Origin: Ordospora colligata OC4
Lineage: Eukaryota > Microsporidia > Ordosporidae
Reading direction: 5' to 3'
DNA: 64,000 nucleotides
Assembly: GCF_000803265.1 (NCBI RefSeq)
Contig: NW_014575400.1
Coordinates: 124,001-188,000 of the forward strand
Positions 17,585 to 27,011 of the stretch are shown here, one piece after another. Under the pieces are notes generated by a model that worked only from the letters and a program-made list of their open reading frames with translations, was not told the DNA's origin and ran no database searches. The position numbers and the translations under genes were made by a program. The stretch's first letter is position 1. Each line of letters begins with the position of its first letter.

Positions 17585-17929
17585 CTAAACTTGTTCGCCA
17601 ATAGATGAAGTAATTTGATTTGAGATCCATGTGAATGTGCTTCTAAATGCGGACCTAATTACTGAAAACAGCCTTTCGATACCTGAGACGAACTGCTTCA
17701 TAATGCTTGTTTTCTTTTCTATTTCTGGAGGCATTTCTGATATGTATGGAAATGGATCTTCATGAAATGGCAAATCGTATTGATTAGTGCATTCATGAGT
17801 AGAATCATTCAATGGAGTTGTGTTTGGATCGACAACAATTTCTTGTTGACATTTGGAAGTGTCTTCGTTTCCAAACTCAATATGAGCCTTTTTCCTCTCG
17901 TGCATACCTCGATCTCTGTGCTTTCCCAT
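17585..17929 (-). CDS. Small orphan protein, 114 aa
   Basis: CCC lies about 10 bp before the ATG and the frame does not overlap a neighbour. Basic N-terminus (MGKHRDRGMHERKK), acidic Pro-rich centre, amphipathic C-terminal helix (MKQFVSGIERLFSVIRSAFRSTFTWISNQI) that could attach to a membrane. No family recognised. Confidence 0.55.
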   Translation of the reverse strand: MGKHRDRGMHERKKAHIEFGNEDTSKCQQEIVVDPNTTPLNDSTHECTNQYDLPFHEDPFPYISEMPPEIEKKTSIMKQFVSGIERLFSVIRSAFRSTFTWISNQITSSIGEQV

Positions 17930-18097
17930 CAGTTGTTAAGGGTACAGATGCAAACCTGTTCATTTGCATGACAACAAATGCTTGTATGTTTTGATCTAGT
18001 GTAGAAATGCAGAAGGCGAGCATCATTAAACATGCATTAAACACTATGCCAAACAATTGATATATTATGAATCGATAACACTCGGTAAAATAGATTG

Positions 18098-18100
18098 CCC
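18098..18100 (+). promoter_or_regulatory. CCC signal fixing the formin start
   Basis: CCC abuts the ATG at 18101; the TTG two codons upstream that opens the longest frame lies before this triplet and is not the start. Confidence 0.55.
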
Positions 18101-20122
18101 ATGGAGTCGTGGAAGTCGAAGTCGCTGGAGCATATCAACATACAGTTTAGAAGCATAATGGAGGACATGGGGATAGATGAGGAGAAGCAGCATAAGCTAG
18201 CAGCAAAGCTGAATCTTTCGAAAAAGATCAAGACAATCACCTCTATGCAGACGATGGATGAGAGGAAGAAGAAGATCAGAGAATATGTTGTTAAGCTTAG
18301 CGACAGGAACAGCGTATTGAATCTATTGAGTTTGTCATGTTCTCTTGAAAGCGGGCCTGACGTGTTGTATGAGATATTCACAATAGAGGGAGGGCACGAT
18401 GTGCTTGTGAGATGCATGAGAAGAATGGATGATGAGTTCAGTGATGCGATTTGTGATACTCTGAGCATGATATTGTCGAAGTATGGAAATCATTTCCCAC
18501 CGTTTCTAAGGCCATTGCTTGATAGATTTATCTGTGGCAAGATTCAGGATACAAAAGCGTTTTTCAAGATAATTGAATTTTTAGTTAATGAAGGAAAAGC
18601 GGAGGAACTGTTCTACAGCATAGATTTCAACAGATGTGTATGCAATACGTATTTATCCAGGATAATTGAGCATGTTATGAGAATCCCACGAGTTGTTGAT
18701 GAGCTGAACTTTCTCATTACATTGCTAAAGTCTGCCAGGTCCGTGCATGTGAAGTACATTCTTTTTGTTTCCGGATTCCATCAGTTAGAGCAAAGGGTTG
18801 TATGCCGGGAGATTTACGATGTGATTGCGAAGGAGATTAGATGTAGTATGACAGGTGACTTTCGAAAGGACAGGATTGAGGAGATATTGAGGATAGCCGA
18901 GAGCCAAGGCCATTTGGATATTGTGTGTTGTGTTGCAGAGGCGTTTGTATTTGGAGATAGAGAGATCTTTAAGAATGTTGAAGTAAGGAGCCGAGAGCCA
19001 GCGAAGTGTATGATTGAAGAGAAAGCTGAAGAGCAATCTGTGAATGAGAAAGAATGTGTAACTATGGATACTGGAAAACCAAAACCAAAGAAGATAATCA
19101 AGAAGGTAGTGAAGAATGCAATGCCTAGCAAGAAGTACATGCCTGTGAAATGGAAGAAGATAGGGAAAGGAAGTAGTCTGTGGAGTAAGATCAACATTAA
19201 GGAGATTGAAGGGCTTTTTAGTGTGGATGATTTTGAGGCATTTGAAGTCAAAGAGGAGAAACCCAAAACAAGCAGTGTAAGATTGGATAATAAGAGACCA
19301 AGTGTATTTTCTGAAAAGAAGAGTTATGCAATAAATATTGCTCTTGGAAGAGTCAAGGTAAGTAATTATGAGCTTAAGCAGACGATTGTTGAGATGCGAG
19401 ATGATTTTGATGAGAATCTTGTGAAGCAACTTTTGTTCTACTTTCCGACGGATGAAGAGATTGAGCATTTGCAGGTGACTGAAGATCTGTTTGGACGTGG
19501 AGAAGAGTTTTTCAAGGAGTGCATTGATGAGATTGAGATGATTAAGAGATGCCTGTATTATTTATACTTTGCAACTTCATTTAAGGATCAGTGCCTGATG
19601 AATACGTTGAGTATTCTTAGGGAGTATTATGAGGTGCTATTGAGAAGTAATGAGCTGCGAAAGTTTCTAGGGGTTGCACTTGCAGTAGGAAACTACCTGA
19701 ATATGGGAAGTTTTCTGGGAAATGCAGAAGGGTTTACGATGGACTCGATTCCAACGATTCTTGAAGCAAAGAATAATGATGCAAGTCTGTTTAGGTTTAT
19801 TGAGAGGAGGATTAATGCCCGAACGCTGGTGAACGAACTATTTATTGTGCATGAGGCAAGTAGGATGAATTTTGAAGCGTTGTGTGTAGAGATTGATGAG
19901 TTGAAGAAGAACTATATCAATGCTAATGGGTCATCGTTTGCAAGGATACAAGAGAAGATGGATGAGATACAGCCAAGGTATGACACAGTATGCCTGATGT
20001 ATGAAGATGTAGTGAGACTGCACAGAGAGTGTGGAGAGTATTTTGGAGAGTCTATAGATGATGAGTTTAACAGCCGAATGATTCTTTTTTTGGACAGGCT
20101 TTCGCATGACTTGCATGAATAA
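18101..20122 (+). CDS. Formin (FH2), diaphanous-type N-terminus, no FH1
   Basis: Actin nucleator and elongation factor. 673 aa. N-terminal armadillo-like FH3/GBD region (residues ~10-300; LEHINIQFRSIMEDMG, FTIEGGHDVLVRCMRR). A short basic linker (KPKPKKIIKKVVKN) is followed by FH2 from about 341 (MPVKWKKIGKG..LWSKI) to about 665, including GNYLNMGSFLGNAEGF at about 531. Formins normally have a proline-rich FH1 between these parts to recruit profilin-actin; here there is no polyproline. Followed by an EF-hand gene in the same direction. Confidence 0.88.
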   Translation: MESWKSKSLEHINIQFRSIMEDMGIDEEKQHKLAAKLNLSKKIKTITSMQTMDERKKKIREYVVKLSDRNSVLNLLSLSCSLESGPDVLYEIFTIEGGHDVLVRCMRRMDDEFSDAICDTLSMILSKYGNHFPPFLRPLLDRFICGKIQDTKAFFKIIEFLVNEGKAEELFYSIDFNRCVCNTYLSRIIEHVMRIPRVVDELNFLITLLKSARSVHVKYILFVSGFHQLEQRVVCREIYDVIAKEIRCSMTGDFRKDRIEEILRIAESQGHLDIVCCVAEAFVFGDREIFKNVEVRSREPAKCMIEEKAEEQSVNEKECVTMDTGKPKPKKIIKKVVKNAMPSKKYMPVKWKKIGKGSSLWSKINIKEIEGLFSVDDFEAFEVKEEKPKTSSVRLDNKRPSVFSEKKSYAINIALGRVKVSNYELKQTIVEMRDDFDENLVKQLLFYFPTDEEIEHLQVTEDLFGRGEEFFKECIDEIEMIKRCLYYLYFATSFKDQCLMNTLSILREYYEVLLRSNELRKFLGVALAVGNYLNMGSFLGNAEGFTMDSIPTILEAKNNDASLFRFIERRINARTLVNELFIVHEASRMNFEALCVEIDELKKNYINANGSSFARIQEKMDEIQPRYDTVCLMYEDVVRLHRECGEYFGESIDDEFNSRMILFLDRLSHDLHE

Positions 20123-20305
20123 GTCTGTATGATGCTCATGAATGAATCTATCTAGAATTGATTATGTTTAATGTGTATGGCATATAGAATGTGAAATGTA
20201 CGGTCAGAAGACATGAGATATCTAGTGATTCTTGTTTAATCAGAGGATGTCCAATGGGATGTGAAGAGTATGAAGTAGTTTGTGTTTGTTGTAAGCCCTT
20301 AGAGA

Positions 20306-20683
20306 ATGAACAGAGAAAAGATGCTTGATCAATGGAAGATGTTTGGAGGCAAGGATCTCACGAATGAGGCGACACTTGATTTACTGAGACTGTGTGGGTA
20401 TGCACCACAAGAGATGAGTGTGCCTATTCCAAGAAGCTTTGAGGAGTTTGAGGAGGTTGCATCAAGTGTAAGGCCGTCTATGCAGAGGGAGCAGATGAGG
20501 AGGATGATATCACAGTTTAATCACAGAACACACTTTACCAAACAAGACATGATGAAGTATCTTGGAATGGGAGACAGACTCAGTGAAGAAGAGATGCGAG
20601 AGTTTTTGAAAGTTTTTTCGTTTGATAGGAACGATGAGGCCACTATTGATGAGCTTGTAGAGTTTTTGTATGCCTCTGATTGA
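20306..20683 (+). CDS. EF-hand protein (calmodulin / light-chain type), 125 aa
   Basis: CCC about 8 bp before the ATG. The layout fits a short calmodulin-superfamily protein: helices with spaced loops, LSEEEMREFLKVFSFDRNDEATIDELVEFL at the C-terminus being a recognisable EF-hand. The loop FDRNDEATIDE keeps D1, N/D3 and E12-like positions but lacks the usual Gly at 6, so calcium binding is doubtful. A myosin light chain or centrin-like role is possible, and the position after a formin suggests the actin system, but this is inference. Confidence 0.6.
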   Translation: MNREKMLDQWKMFGGKDLTNEATLDLLRLCGYAPQEMSVPIPRSFEEFEEVASSVRPSMQREQMRRMISQFNHRTHFTKQDMMKYLGMGDRLSEEEMREFLKVFSFDRNDEATIDELVEFLYASD

Positions 20684-20763
20684 ATAAATGTTTGATTGTG
20701 TGTGTAATTGACTAATATGTGTGTATGCAATGGAAGAGTACTATGATGGACTTGAAGGCAAAA

Positions 20764-20767
20764 CCCC
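20764..20767 (+). promoter_or_regulatory. CCCC signal fixing a downstream start
   Basis: CCCC 4 bp before the ATG at 20772; suggests that the in-frame ATG at 20730 is not the start of the 75-aa gene. Confidence 0.45.
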
Positions 20768-20771
20768 TGGA

Positions 20772-20999
20772 ATGCCTAGCATTGAGGAGATCATAATGGA
20801 AAAGGATTTGTGCAGTTTGTTCAGAGCATCACTTGCAAGAGGTAAGAATATGATTCCAAACAAGCACAGGGTTGTTGGAAGAATACGAGCATTTGAGCCT
20901 ATGTCAATTGATGATTTGGAGGGATTTATGGATAGAGAGATTGTGAGTGAACTAGAGAAGTTTAAAAGATGGTCTGTGCTCAAGGAAATCAGGAGATAA
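20772..20999 (+). CDS. Small orphan protein, 75 aa
   Basis: Starts at 20772 on the CCCC signal, or at 20730 (89 aa) if that signal is fortuitous. Highly charged, helical, with FRASLARGKNMIPNKHRVVGRIRAF and MSIDDLEGFMDREIVSELEKFK. No family recognised. It lies between the EF-hand gene and a membrane protein gene in the same orientation. Confidence 0.5.
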   Translation: MPSIEEIIMEKDLCSLFRASLARGKNMIPNKHRVVGRIRAFEPMSIDDLEGFMDREIVSELEKFKRWSVLKEIRR

Positions 21000-21070
21000 C
21001 TGCATGATGAGTGATTGCTTTATGTTTGTTTCAGGGGATGCTATAAATAAAAATCAGAAACATCCCTACA

Positions 21071-21700
21071 ATGGTAGTTAGATCTTCAACAAGAAGCTCT
21101 AGCACTCAGAAGATATTTGATGCACTCAATGGAAGCGAGTCATCGTATAGCTTTATTAGGGATTATTTAAATGCGTTAAGATTGTATCCGGTGAGTATTA
21201 ATGAGCCAATTGATTATATGCTGCCGAGTATTTTTTGTTCGTTAGTTACTTCTGTGAAGACGGGCTTGTTTATGTGGGCTCTGATGATCGCAAGATCCTC
21301 GGATAACGCTGGGTCTATAGCCTTTGAAATTGGAATGTGGGCGTTTATGATACTGATGGGTTTTTGCTTTGTTGCAGGATTTGTGTATAAGAAGGCGTTG
21401 GGAAGGATGATGGGCGATGCATCATACGCAGGCTATGTCTATATGGTTGGTCTTTCTGTTGTACACATTCCATATATATTACTCGTGTATACACTTGTAA
21501 ATCCGAAAAGCATACTAAGATTCATCTGCCTGATCATTTTGGCATCGATATCTCAGTTTTCACTAAAGACATCAATGCTGAAGGATCATCAGTTTGAAAG
21601 CGGTAGAGATAGTTTTATATTTGAGATTCTGATGTATGCGCTGCAGATTGGTTTAGTATTTACTGCAGTGAGCACTTTGAGCTCATTTATTGGAGAATAA
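21071..21700 (+). CDS. Multi-span membrane protein, 209 aa
   Basis: CCC just before the ATG (CATCCCTACA). Soluble Ser-rich N-terminus of about 50 residues, then about five hydrophobic segments (MLPSIFCSLVTSV, IGMWAFMILMGFCFVAGFVY, VYMVGLSVVHIPYILLVYTL, FICLIILASISQF, ILMYALQIGLVFTAV). The soluble-N then five-span topology resembles Yip1-family Golgi proteins, but I see no diagnostic motif. Confidence 0.65.
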   Translation: MVVRSSTRSSSTQKIFDALNGSESSYSFIRDYLNALRLYPVSINEPIDYMLPSIFCSLVTSVKTGLFMWALMIARSSDNAGSIAFEIGMWAFMILMGFCFVAGFVYKKALGRMMGDASYAGYVYMVGLSVVHIPYILLVYTLVNPKSILRFICLIILASISQFSLKTSMLKDHQFESGRDSFIFEILMYALQIGLVFTAVSTLSSFIGE

Positions 21701-21766
21701 AGCAAATTTAATATCAAATTGTGTTGAACCAATGTTCTAAAAAGGCTATGTTGCTGCTATATGGTT

Positions 21767-22831
21767 TTATTTATTGTATATTTTGTTGAGTTCATAGCCT
21801 TTTGCAGATGCCCAGGAAATATTGATTCCGTTATTTGTATCTATTTTCTTGATATCCTTGAGGTCGTTGATGCCAAGGGCATTGATGAATGAAATCAGAT
21901 AGAAGATGTTTCTGCAGTCGGATGAATCCAAAAGACTGCATTTCTTGTAGAACTGGTCTTTTATTTCCCTCATGTTTGTTTCTGTGCCTCGTACAATCTT
22001 TGTGAATTCATCATGGAAGTATGAGAGCAGATACAGACTGTCAATGTTATTAAGAATTGGTCTGCTTTGTACATTCAAGAGCTTTGCAATGATCTTCTGT
22101 GCACAGGACTCTTGTTGTTCCTGGCTATTGACTGCACAATCCTCCATATCATCAGCATTGTTGATTGCTGTTATGCCAAGATTGATTGAGTCTGAAAGGA
22201 TTTCCCCGTTATTTTTCAGTACTGAAACCTGTGTGCTTGCACCGCCCATATCTACGACGCCAACAGTTTTGTTGTTGTTGTTTCCCATTTCCTTACTTGA
22301 TATTAACAATGACATCAGTGCAAGCCTGCCCTCCTCGTCTCCGCTAACAATTTTTGCTTCTTTAAGGTTGTATTCATTCAATTCGTTCCTTATGAGCTCA
22401 AGAATGTGATCTGTACGCGTAGTATCCAATGCTCGAAGTCCAGCCGTTCCATAAAACCCCATAGGAATTGTCTTAATATTATTGTAGAATGGCTGAGCAT
22501 GCATGAGCAATTCTTCCAGCGATGATTTTATTTTACTGTCCTCTTCCATGCTTGCGATTCCAGGTGTGTTTGTAAATAATCCTTGATGCCTGATTTCTTG
22601 TCCTACAAATCCATATACTTCGAGCCTTGTTCCTGTTGAGCCTGCATCTATCACTGCGGTGTATGTCATTCCTGTTGATGGAGCAGACTGTATAGAAGAT
22701 GAGATGGCCAACACAACACTAGTGTATAACACACATACAAGCACACTTACATGCATCGTTTGTTTTGCAATGCAATCAGAGAAATCTGTGTTTTGTTTTA
22801 TGTTCGACACATAATGCCTAGTAGAGTGCAT
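21767..22831 (-). CDS. Secreted/ER-Golgi nucleoside phosphatase, GDA1/CD39 family
   Basis: Hydrolyses nucleoside tri- or diphosphates. 354 aa, shorter than usual (about 450). Apyrase conserved regions: ACR1 DAGSTGTRLEVY (about 69), ACR2 YGTAGLRAL, ACR3 GDEEGRLALMSLL (shortened), ACR4 VVDMGGASTQVSV. A hydrophobic stretch at 26-48 (MHVSVLVCVLYTSVVLAI) is a signal peptide or anchor; the start may instead be at that Met (22756). It could be the Golgi GDPase needed for glycosylation or a secreted enzyme acting on host nucleotides; sequence alone does not decide. Confidence 0.88.
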   Translation of the reverse strand: MHSTRHYVSNIKQNTDFSDCIAKQTMHVSVLVCVLYTSVVLAISSSIQSAPSTGMTYTAVIDAGSTGTRLEVYGFVGQEIRHQGLFTNTPGIASMEEDSKIKSSLEELLMHAQPFYNNIKTIPMGFYGTAGLRALDTTRTDHILELIRNELNEYNLKEAKIVSGDEEGRLALMSLLISSKEMGNNNNKTVGVVDMGGASTQVSVLKNNGEILSDSINLGITAINNADDMEDCAVNSQEQQESCAQKIIAKLLNVQSRPILNNIDSLYLLSYFHDEFTKIVRGTETNMREIKDQFYKKCSLLDSSDCRNIFYLISFINALGINDLKDIKKIDTNNGINISWASAKGYELNKIYNK

Positions 22832-22955
22832 GAATCTGAATTAATTTATTTGAATGTAGGATTGATGCATTACCAAATACATGAGTAGCACAATGCTGTC
22901 ATTTTCTTAGAGATCTCTACACATGCTATTCAAGGGCTAGTTTGCATCTCCCCAC

Positions 22956-23912
22956 ATGGCAACATTGTCACAGAGAAAGCTTGCAGAATCAATAAAGCTA
23001 TTGGAAAGAGAATGGATAAAAATGCACAGGACATCCATCCAATTGAGATGCGGAGAGAAAAAGGAAATGTCATACAGATATGTTGATGTCACGGGTAAAG
23101 GATCATTTGGTGTTGTTGTCAAGATAGCCGATGATAACAACAACTTTTTTGCACTGAAGAGAGTCTATCAGGACAGAAGATATCACAACAGAGAGCTCAG
23201 CATTCTAATGGATATGGAACATCCAAACATCATAAGCCTTGTGTCGTATTTCTACACGGACAAGTCTCCTTCAGGAATGTATCTGAACATTATCACGGAC
23301 TTTGTTGACATGAATCTTGAGGAATACATCTCGAGTGCAAAGTGTTTAGATATAAAGAGCATAGGATCAATATATAAGCAGATTTTAGAGGGACTGCGAT
23401 ACCTGCATGGAAAAAGCATCTGCCACAGAGATATCAAACCATCAAATATTCTTATTGGCCATGACGGACTTGTCAAGATATGTGATCTTGGAAGTGCTAA
23501 GATGATCAAGAGCGGAGAAAATAACGTGACATATATATGCTCTAGATTCTATAGAGCACCTGAAAACCTGCTTGATTACAAAGAATACGATTTCAAGATG
23601 GATGTGTGGTCTGTTGGATGTGTAATGGCCGAGTTTAGGCACCCAGAGCCAATATTCAAAGGAGATACAAGCAGATCAACACTCAAGAAGATCCTTGAGA
23701 TAGTCAAGGCCAACGAGGAAGAACTAATTGAGCTTGGATGCCAGGATATTATGTTAAATCCCAAGGGATGCATCGGGATCAAAAGATACCTAGAAGATTA
23801 TTTTGATGATCCAGGGATTCTGGATGTTTTTGAGCGCACATTTGTGTTTTCTCCACACAGAAGATCCTCTGCAGACGAGCTTCTCAAAAGAAAGTTTTTT
23901 GAAGCAGTTTAG
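22956..23912 (+). CDS. Serine/threonine kinase, GSK3/shaggy type
   Basis: CMGC kinase. 318 aa, almost only the catalytic domain. GKGSFGVV loop, ALKRV lysine, DRRYHNRELSILMDMEHPNI, CHRDIKPSNIL (about 157), DLGSAK (about 177), YICSRFYRAPE activation segment with the GSK3 Tyr. The DFG motif reads DLG. The set ICHRDIKPxNIL + YICSRxYRAPE is diagnostic for GSK3. CCCC lies just before the ATG. Confidence 0.9.
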   Translation: MATLSQRKLAESIKLLEREWIKMHRTSIQLRCGEKKEMSYRYVDVTGKGSFGVVVKIADDNNNFFALKRVYQDRRYHNRELSILMDMEHPNIISLVSYFYTDKSPSGMYLNIITDFVDMNLEEYISSAKCLDIKSIGSIYKQILEGLRYLHGKSICHRDIKPSNILIGHDGLVKICDLGSAKMIKSGENNVTYICSRFYRAPENLLDYKEYDFKMDVWSVGCVMAEFRHPEPIFKGDTSRSTLKKILEIVKANEEELIELGCQDIMLNPKGCIGIKRYLEDYFDDPGILDVFERTFVFSPHRRSSADELLKRKFFEAV

Positions 23913-24122
23913 CTCAAGCAAGGCGTTGTATTTTCCATTCACATTATATGCCTGATGATTCCAGGCAATCAATCAATCACGAATGACGGTGATCATGAAT
24001 AAAAGCATATGTAATAGTAGTCTCATTACAATATCCATAAAAACAACTATAGAAAACAGGATTGCGAAGATATCACAAATCAGTTTATTTGCGAATCCAT
24101 TCGATGCATGACATACTTTGGA

Positions 24123-26114
24123 CTATTCAACTGTTACTGACTTTGCCAGGCTTCTAGGAAAGTCTGGATCATATCCCTTTGCTACAGCAAGATGGTACGA
24201 CAGAAGCTGAAGTGGAATGACAGCCAGCACACCTTGAAGACAGTCAACTGTTTTGGGTATTTTGAGCACTTGATGCACAGAATAGTCATCAGCAACATCC
24301 TCAGTGCATATCACCATTGGATTCCCATTTCTTGCACAAATCTGCTCCATTGCATTTCTGGCCTTATCATAGTTCAAATCATTTGCTGCAATGAATATTA
24401 ACTCAAGTTTGTCATCAACAAGTGCAATTGGACCGTGCTTAAGCTCACCTGCCGCCAAACCTTCTGAGTGAATATATGTGATTTCTTTGATTTTGAGTGC
24501 GCCCTCCAGGCATGTTGGATACTGATACCCTCTGCCAAGTACTAGCATACTTGTGCAGTCTTTCATCTTTCCGTTCGCAATAGATCTTACTGATTCATTC
24601 AGCATCAATGTTTTGTCTATTTGTGAACTAATGCTCTTAAGGCCTTCAATAATCTCCTTTCTTCTGTTTGTATGCAAAGGATTGCATTCACTGAGTTTTA
24701 GTGTGATTAGAACCAATGTAATGTACTGGGAGGTGTAAGCCTTTGTACTAGCAACACCAATCTCAGGACCGGCATTGATATGCACTCCACATGCAGTTTC
24801 CCTTGAGATTGTGCTTCCAATTGTATTTGTTATGCCTATACATAATGCATCATTTTTTAAACAATATCTCATTGCCATAGCACTATCTGCAGTCTCTCCA
24901 CTCTGTGACATAATAAATACCGCATCATTGCTTGTTACAGGCGGCTTTCTGTCAAGAAAGTCAGTTGCCATTTCAACAGTAACAGGCACACCAACCAATT
25001 CCTCAAAAAGTGCTCTGCAGGAAAGACATGCATAATAACTAGTTCCGCATGCTATAAAAACAATTCTCTGTGCGCTTCGTATGGCATCGATGTAATCCTT
25101 CAGTCCATCCAAAAAAACACTATACCTGTCAAAATCAATTCTACCTGCCATTGTCCTTATAACCGAATCCTTTTGTTCGTTAATTTCTTTTATCATGTAG
25201 TGATCATACTCTCCTTTCATTATAGAGCTTAATTCCATATTTATTGTCTTTACTTCTCGTTCCTTTACTGTTGTATCGTGCTCCTTGGCAATCAATCTGT
25301 GTATCAGCACATTCCCATTTGATACGTGTGCAATGTCATTATCTTCCAGATAAACAATGTTTCTTGTGTGCTCTATCAATGCAGATGCATCAGATGAAAC
25401 AAATACTTCCGAAGGCGTTGCTTCTCCTAAACCTGAATTATCATAAGGATCATAAACAACTCTTATAGATTTTGGGATCGAGCCTTGCGCTAGTTTCAAT
25501 CCAATTAAAACAGGTGATGACTTCCTAACAATAACCATTTCATTTGGAAAGTATGAAGATACAAACACAAACGCAAATGCACCATCGCATTGCTTCGCAA
25601 CATTCTTAATTACATCAACGAATGAAACACACTTATTATCTTTGCTCATCTGTATGTAAGTGTCCATTGCAAGTTTTGCTGCACATTCTGTATCTGTATT
25701 CGACTCAAAAATAAATCCTTTCTTCTCAAGATCCACTCTAATTTCCTTATAGTTTGTTATAATTCCATTGTGGACAACAAGAAAGTGATTGTCTTTATCA
25801 CTGCTCAGTGGGTGGCTATTTTCAACGGACGGTTGTCCGTGTGTTGCCCACCTTGTGTGTGCAATTCCTGCATATCCTTGCACCTTTCTGCTTAGATTAA
25901 TATTGCATTGTGTCTGCACTGCTTGAGCAAGGCATTCAACCTTCCCAACTGCCCTGATCCTTACGAGTTGAATGTCAGAGTCGTCAGTGATGCAGATACC
26001 AGCCGAATCGTATCCGCGATACTCTATGCGCCTTAATCCATTCACTAAAACATCGATAATTCGTTTCTTGCTCATTTCTGTGGCAAAACCTGCGTATCCA
26101 AATATCCCACACAT
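24123..26114 (-). CDS. GFA1: Glutamine--fructose-6-phosphate aminotransferase
   Basis: First committed enzyme of UDP-GlcNAc synthesis, feeding chitin of the spore wall and glycosylation. 663 aa. The mature N-terminus must be MCGIFGYAG with the catalytic Cys2, so the start is 26114 rather than the Met five codons upstream. Class-II amidotransferase domain (HTRWATHG, HNGIITNY), then two SIS sugar isomerase domains (ACGTSYYACL, SQSGETADSA, LGRGYQYP) and the C-terminal KSVTVE. Full length, no missing catalytic residue seen. Confidence 0.96.
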   Translation of the reverse strand: MCGIFGYAGFATEMSKKRIIDVLVNGLRRIEYRGYDSAGICITDDSDIQLVRIRAVGKVECLAQAVQTQCNINLSRKVQGYAGIAHTRWATHGQPSVENSHPLSSDKDNHFLVVHNGIITNYKEIRVDLEKKGFIFESNTDTECAAKLAMDTYIQMSKDNKCVSFVDVIKNVAKQCDGAFAFVFVSSYFPNEMVIVRKSSPVLIGLKLAQGSIPKSIRVVYDPYDNSGLGEATPSEVFVSSDASALIEHTRNIVYLEDNDIAHVSNGNVLIHRLIAKEHDTTVKEREVKTINMELSSIMKGEYDHYMIKEINEQKDSVIRTMAGRIDFDRYSVFLDGLKDYIDAIRSAQRIVFIACGTSYYACLSCRALFEELVGVPVTVEMATDFLDRKPPVTSNDAVFIMSQSGETADSAMAMRYCLKNDALCIGITNTIGSTISRETACGVHINAGPEIGVASTKAYTSQYITLVLITLKLSECNPLHTNRRKEIIEGLKSISSQIDKTLMLNESVRSIANGKMKDCTSMLVLGRGYQYPTCLEGALKIKEITYIHSEGLAAGELKHGPIALVDDKLELIFIAANDLNYDKARNAMEQICARNGNPMVICTEDVADDYSVHQVLKIPKTVDCLQGVLAVIPLQLLSYHLAVAKGYDPDFPRSLAKSVTVE

Positions 26115-26247
26115 TGTTCTATGCGTCACAAATATTTTTATTTATACAAATGTTTTGATTGACATACATGTGCCTTAGTGCATCAGACCAGGTATTTAAC
26201 AAACCCATCATACTTGATTTGACTCTTTTTTATTACCAAGCCATTGA

Positions 26248-26949
26248 ATGAGAATTGTAGTGAATGATAAGAAGCTGTTCAAGGCTGCACTGAAGTCTTT
26301 GTCGTGCAGGAAGGAAATCACAATTGATGCGATGCATAACAGAATGATTTTATCTTCACATGGATTTTCACATGCACAGTGTAGGTTTTACCTGTCAATT
26401 GATACACTTGGATCTGACATTCCATCTGACTTGGATCATCTTGTGTTTACTGTGAATCCTTTTCATCTATTTGAAGGCATTTTACTGCTTGATGAGTATG
26501 ACATAGTGATTGATGACAGTATGAAACTAACAGACTTGAAAAGTACCATAATGATTCCATTTATTTCGACAGTAGTAAATGAATATGAGGATATGGGATT
26601 GCCTGTTACGAAGTGTGTGCTTACACCAAAGATTGCAAGCACACTTGGTATGCTAAGAGGCATAGTTGTTTATGAAGCAATAAATAGCAAGTTACTTGTC
26701 AAGAAGAGTACATGTGACGGTGTTGATGAGATTGAGATTTGTAATACTGAGTTTCTAATGAATGGAGACCTGAAGTTCAAATGCAATAATGACTGGACAG
26801 ATTTTCTTGATGCTTTTGAGGAGCATTCTGAGAGTGTAATGCTGACATTCAGCTCAAGCCTGCTATCAGTTCAGTTTTTACTCAAGAATCACACAGAAGG
26901 GTATTTGGAAATTCAAGTTCCTAGATTGATTGTTGATCAAATAATGTAA
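26248..26949 (+). CDS. Sliding-clamp-fold checkpoint protein (Rad9/Rad1/Hus1 type)
   Basis: 233 aa. The N-terminus (MRIVVNDKKLFKAALKSLS..KEITIDAMHNRMILSSHGFSHAQCRFYL) has the beta-strand pattern of a PCNA-like half domain, most like Rad9 where SLS..ExxLxxxxxGLxLRxxNSSRSAYxxF occurs. The second half also fits (SESVMLTFSSSLLSVQFLL). Not canonical PCNA. Likely one of the 9-1-1 DNA damage clamp subunits; which one is uncertain. No CCC signal is obvious before the ATG. Confidence 0.45.
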   Translation: MRIVVNDKKLFKAALKSLSCRKEITIDAMHNRMILSSHGFSHAQCRFYLSIDTLGSDIPSDLDHLVFTVNPFHLFEGILLLDEYDIVIDDSMKLTDLKSTIMIPFISTVVNEYEDMGLPVTKCVLTPKIASTLGMLRGIVVYEAINSKLLVKKSTCDGVDEIEICNTEFLMNGDLKFKCNNDWTDFLDAFEEHSESVMLTFSSSLLSVQFLLKNHTEGYLEIQVPRLIVDQIM

Positions 26950-27011
26950 GCACGTAAAATGGGATCAGCAATAATTTTATAGCACGTTAAAGATGGCAGC
27001 CAAATACCCTA

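Noticed and set aside
19350..19375. GTAAGTAATTATGAGCTTAAGCAG in the formin, looks like an intron
   Set aside because: The reading frame is intact through it and FH2 continuity fits; no need for splicing.
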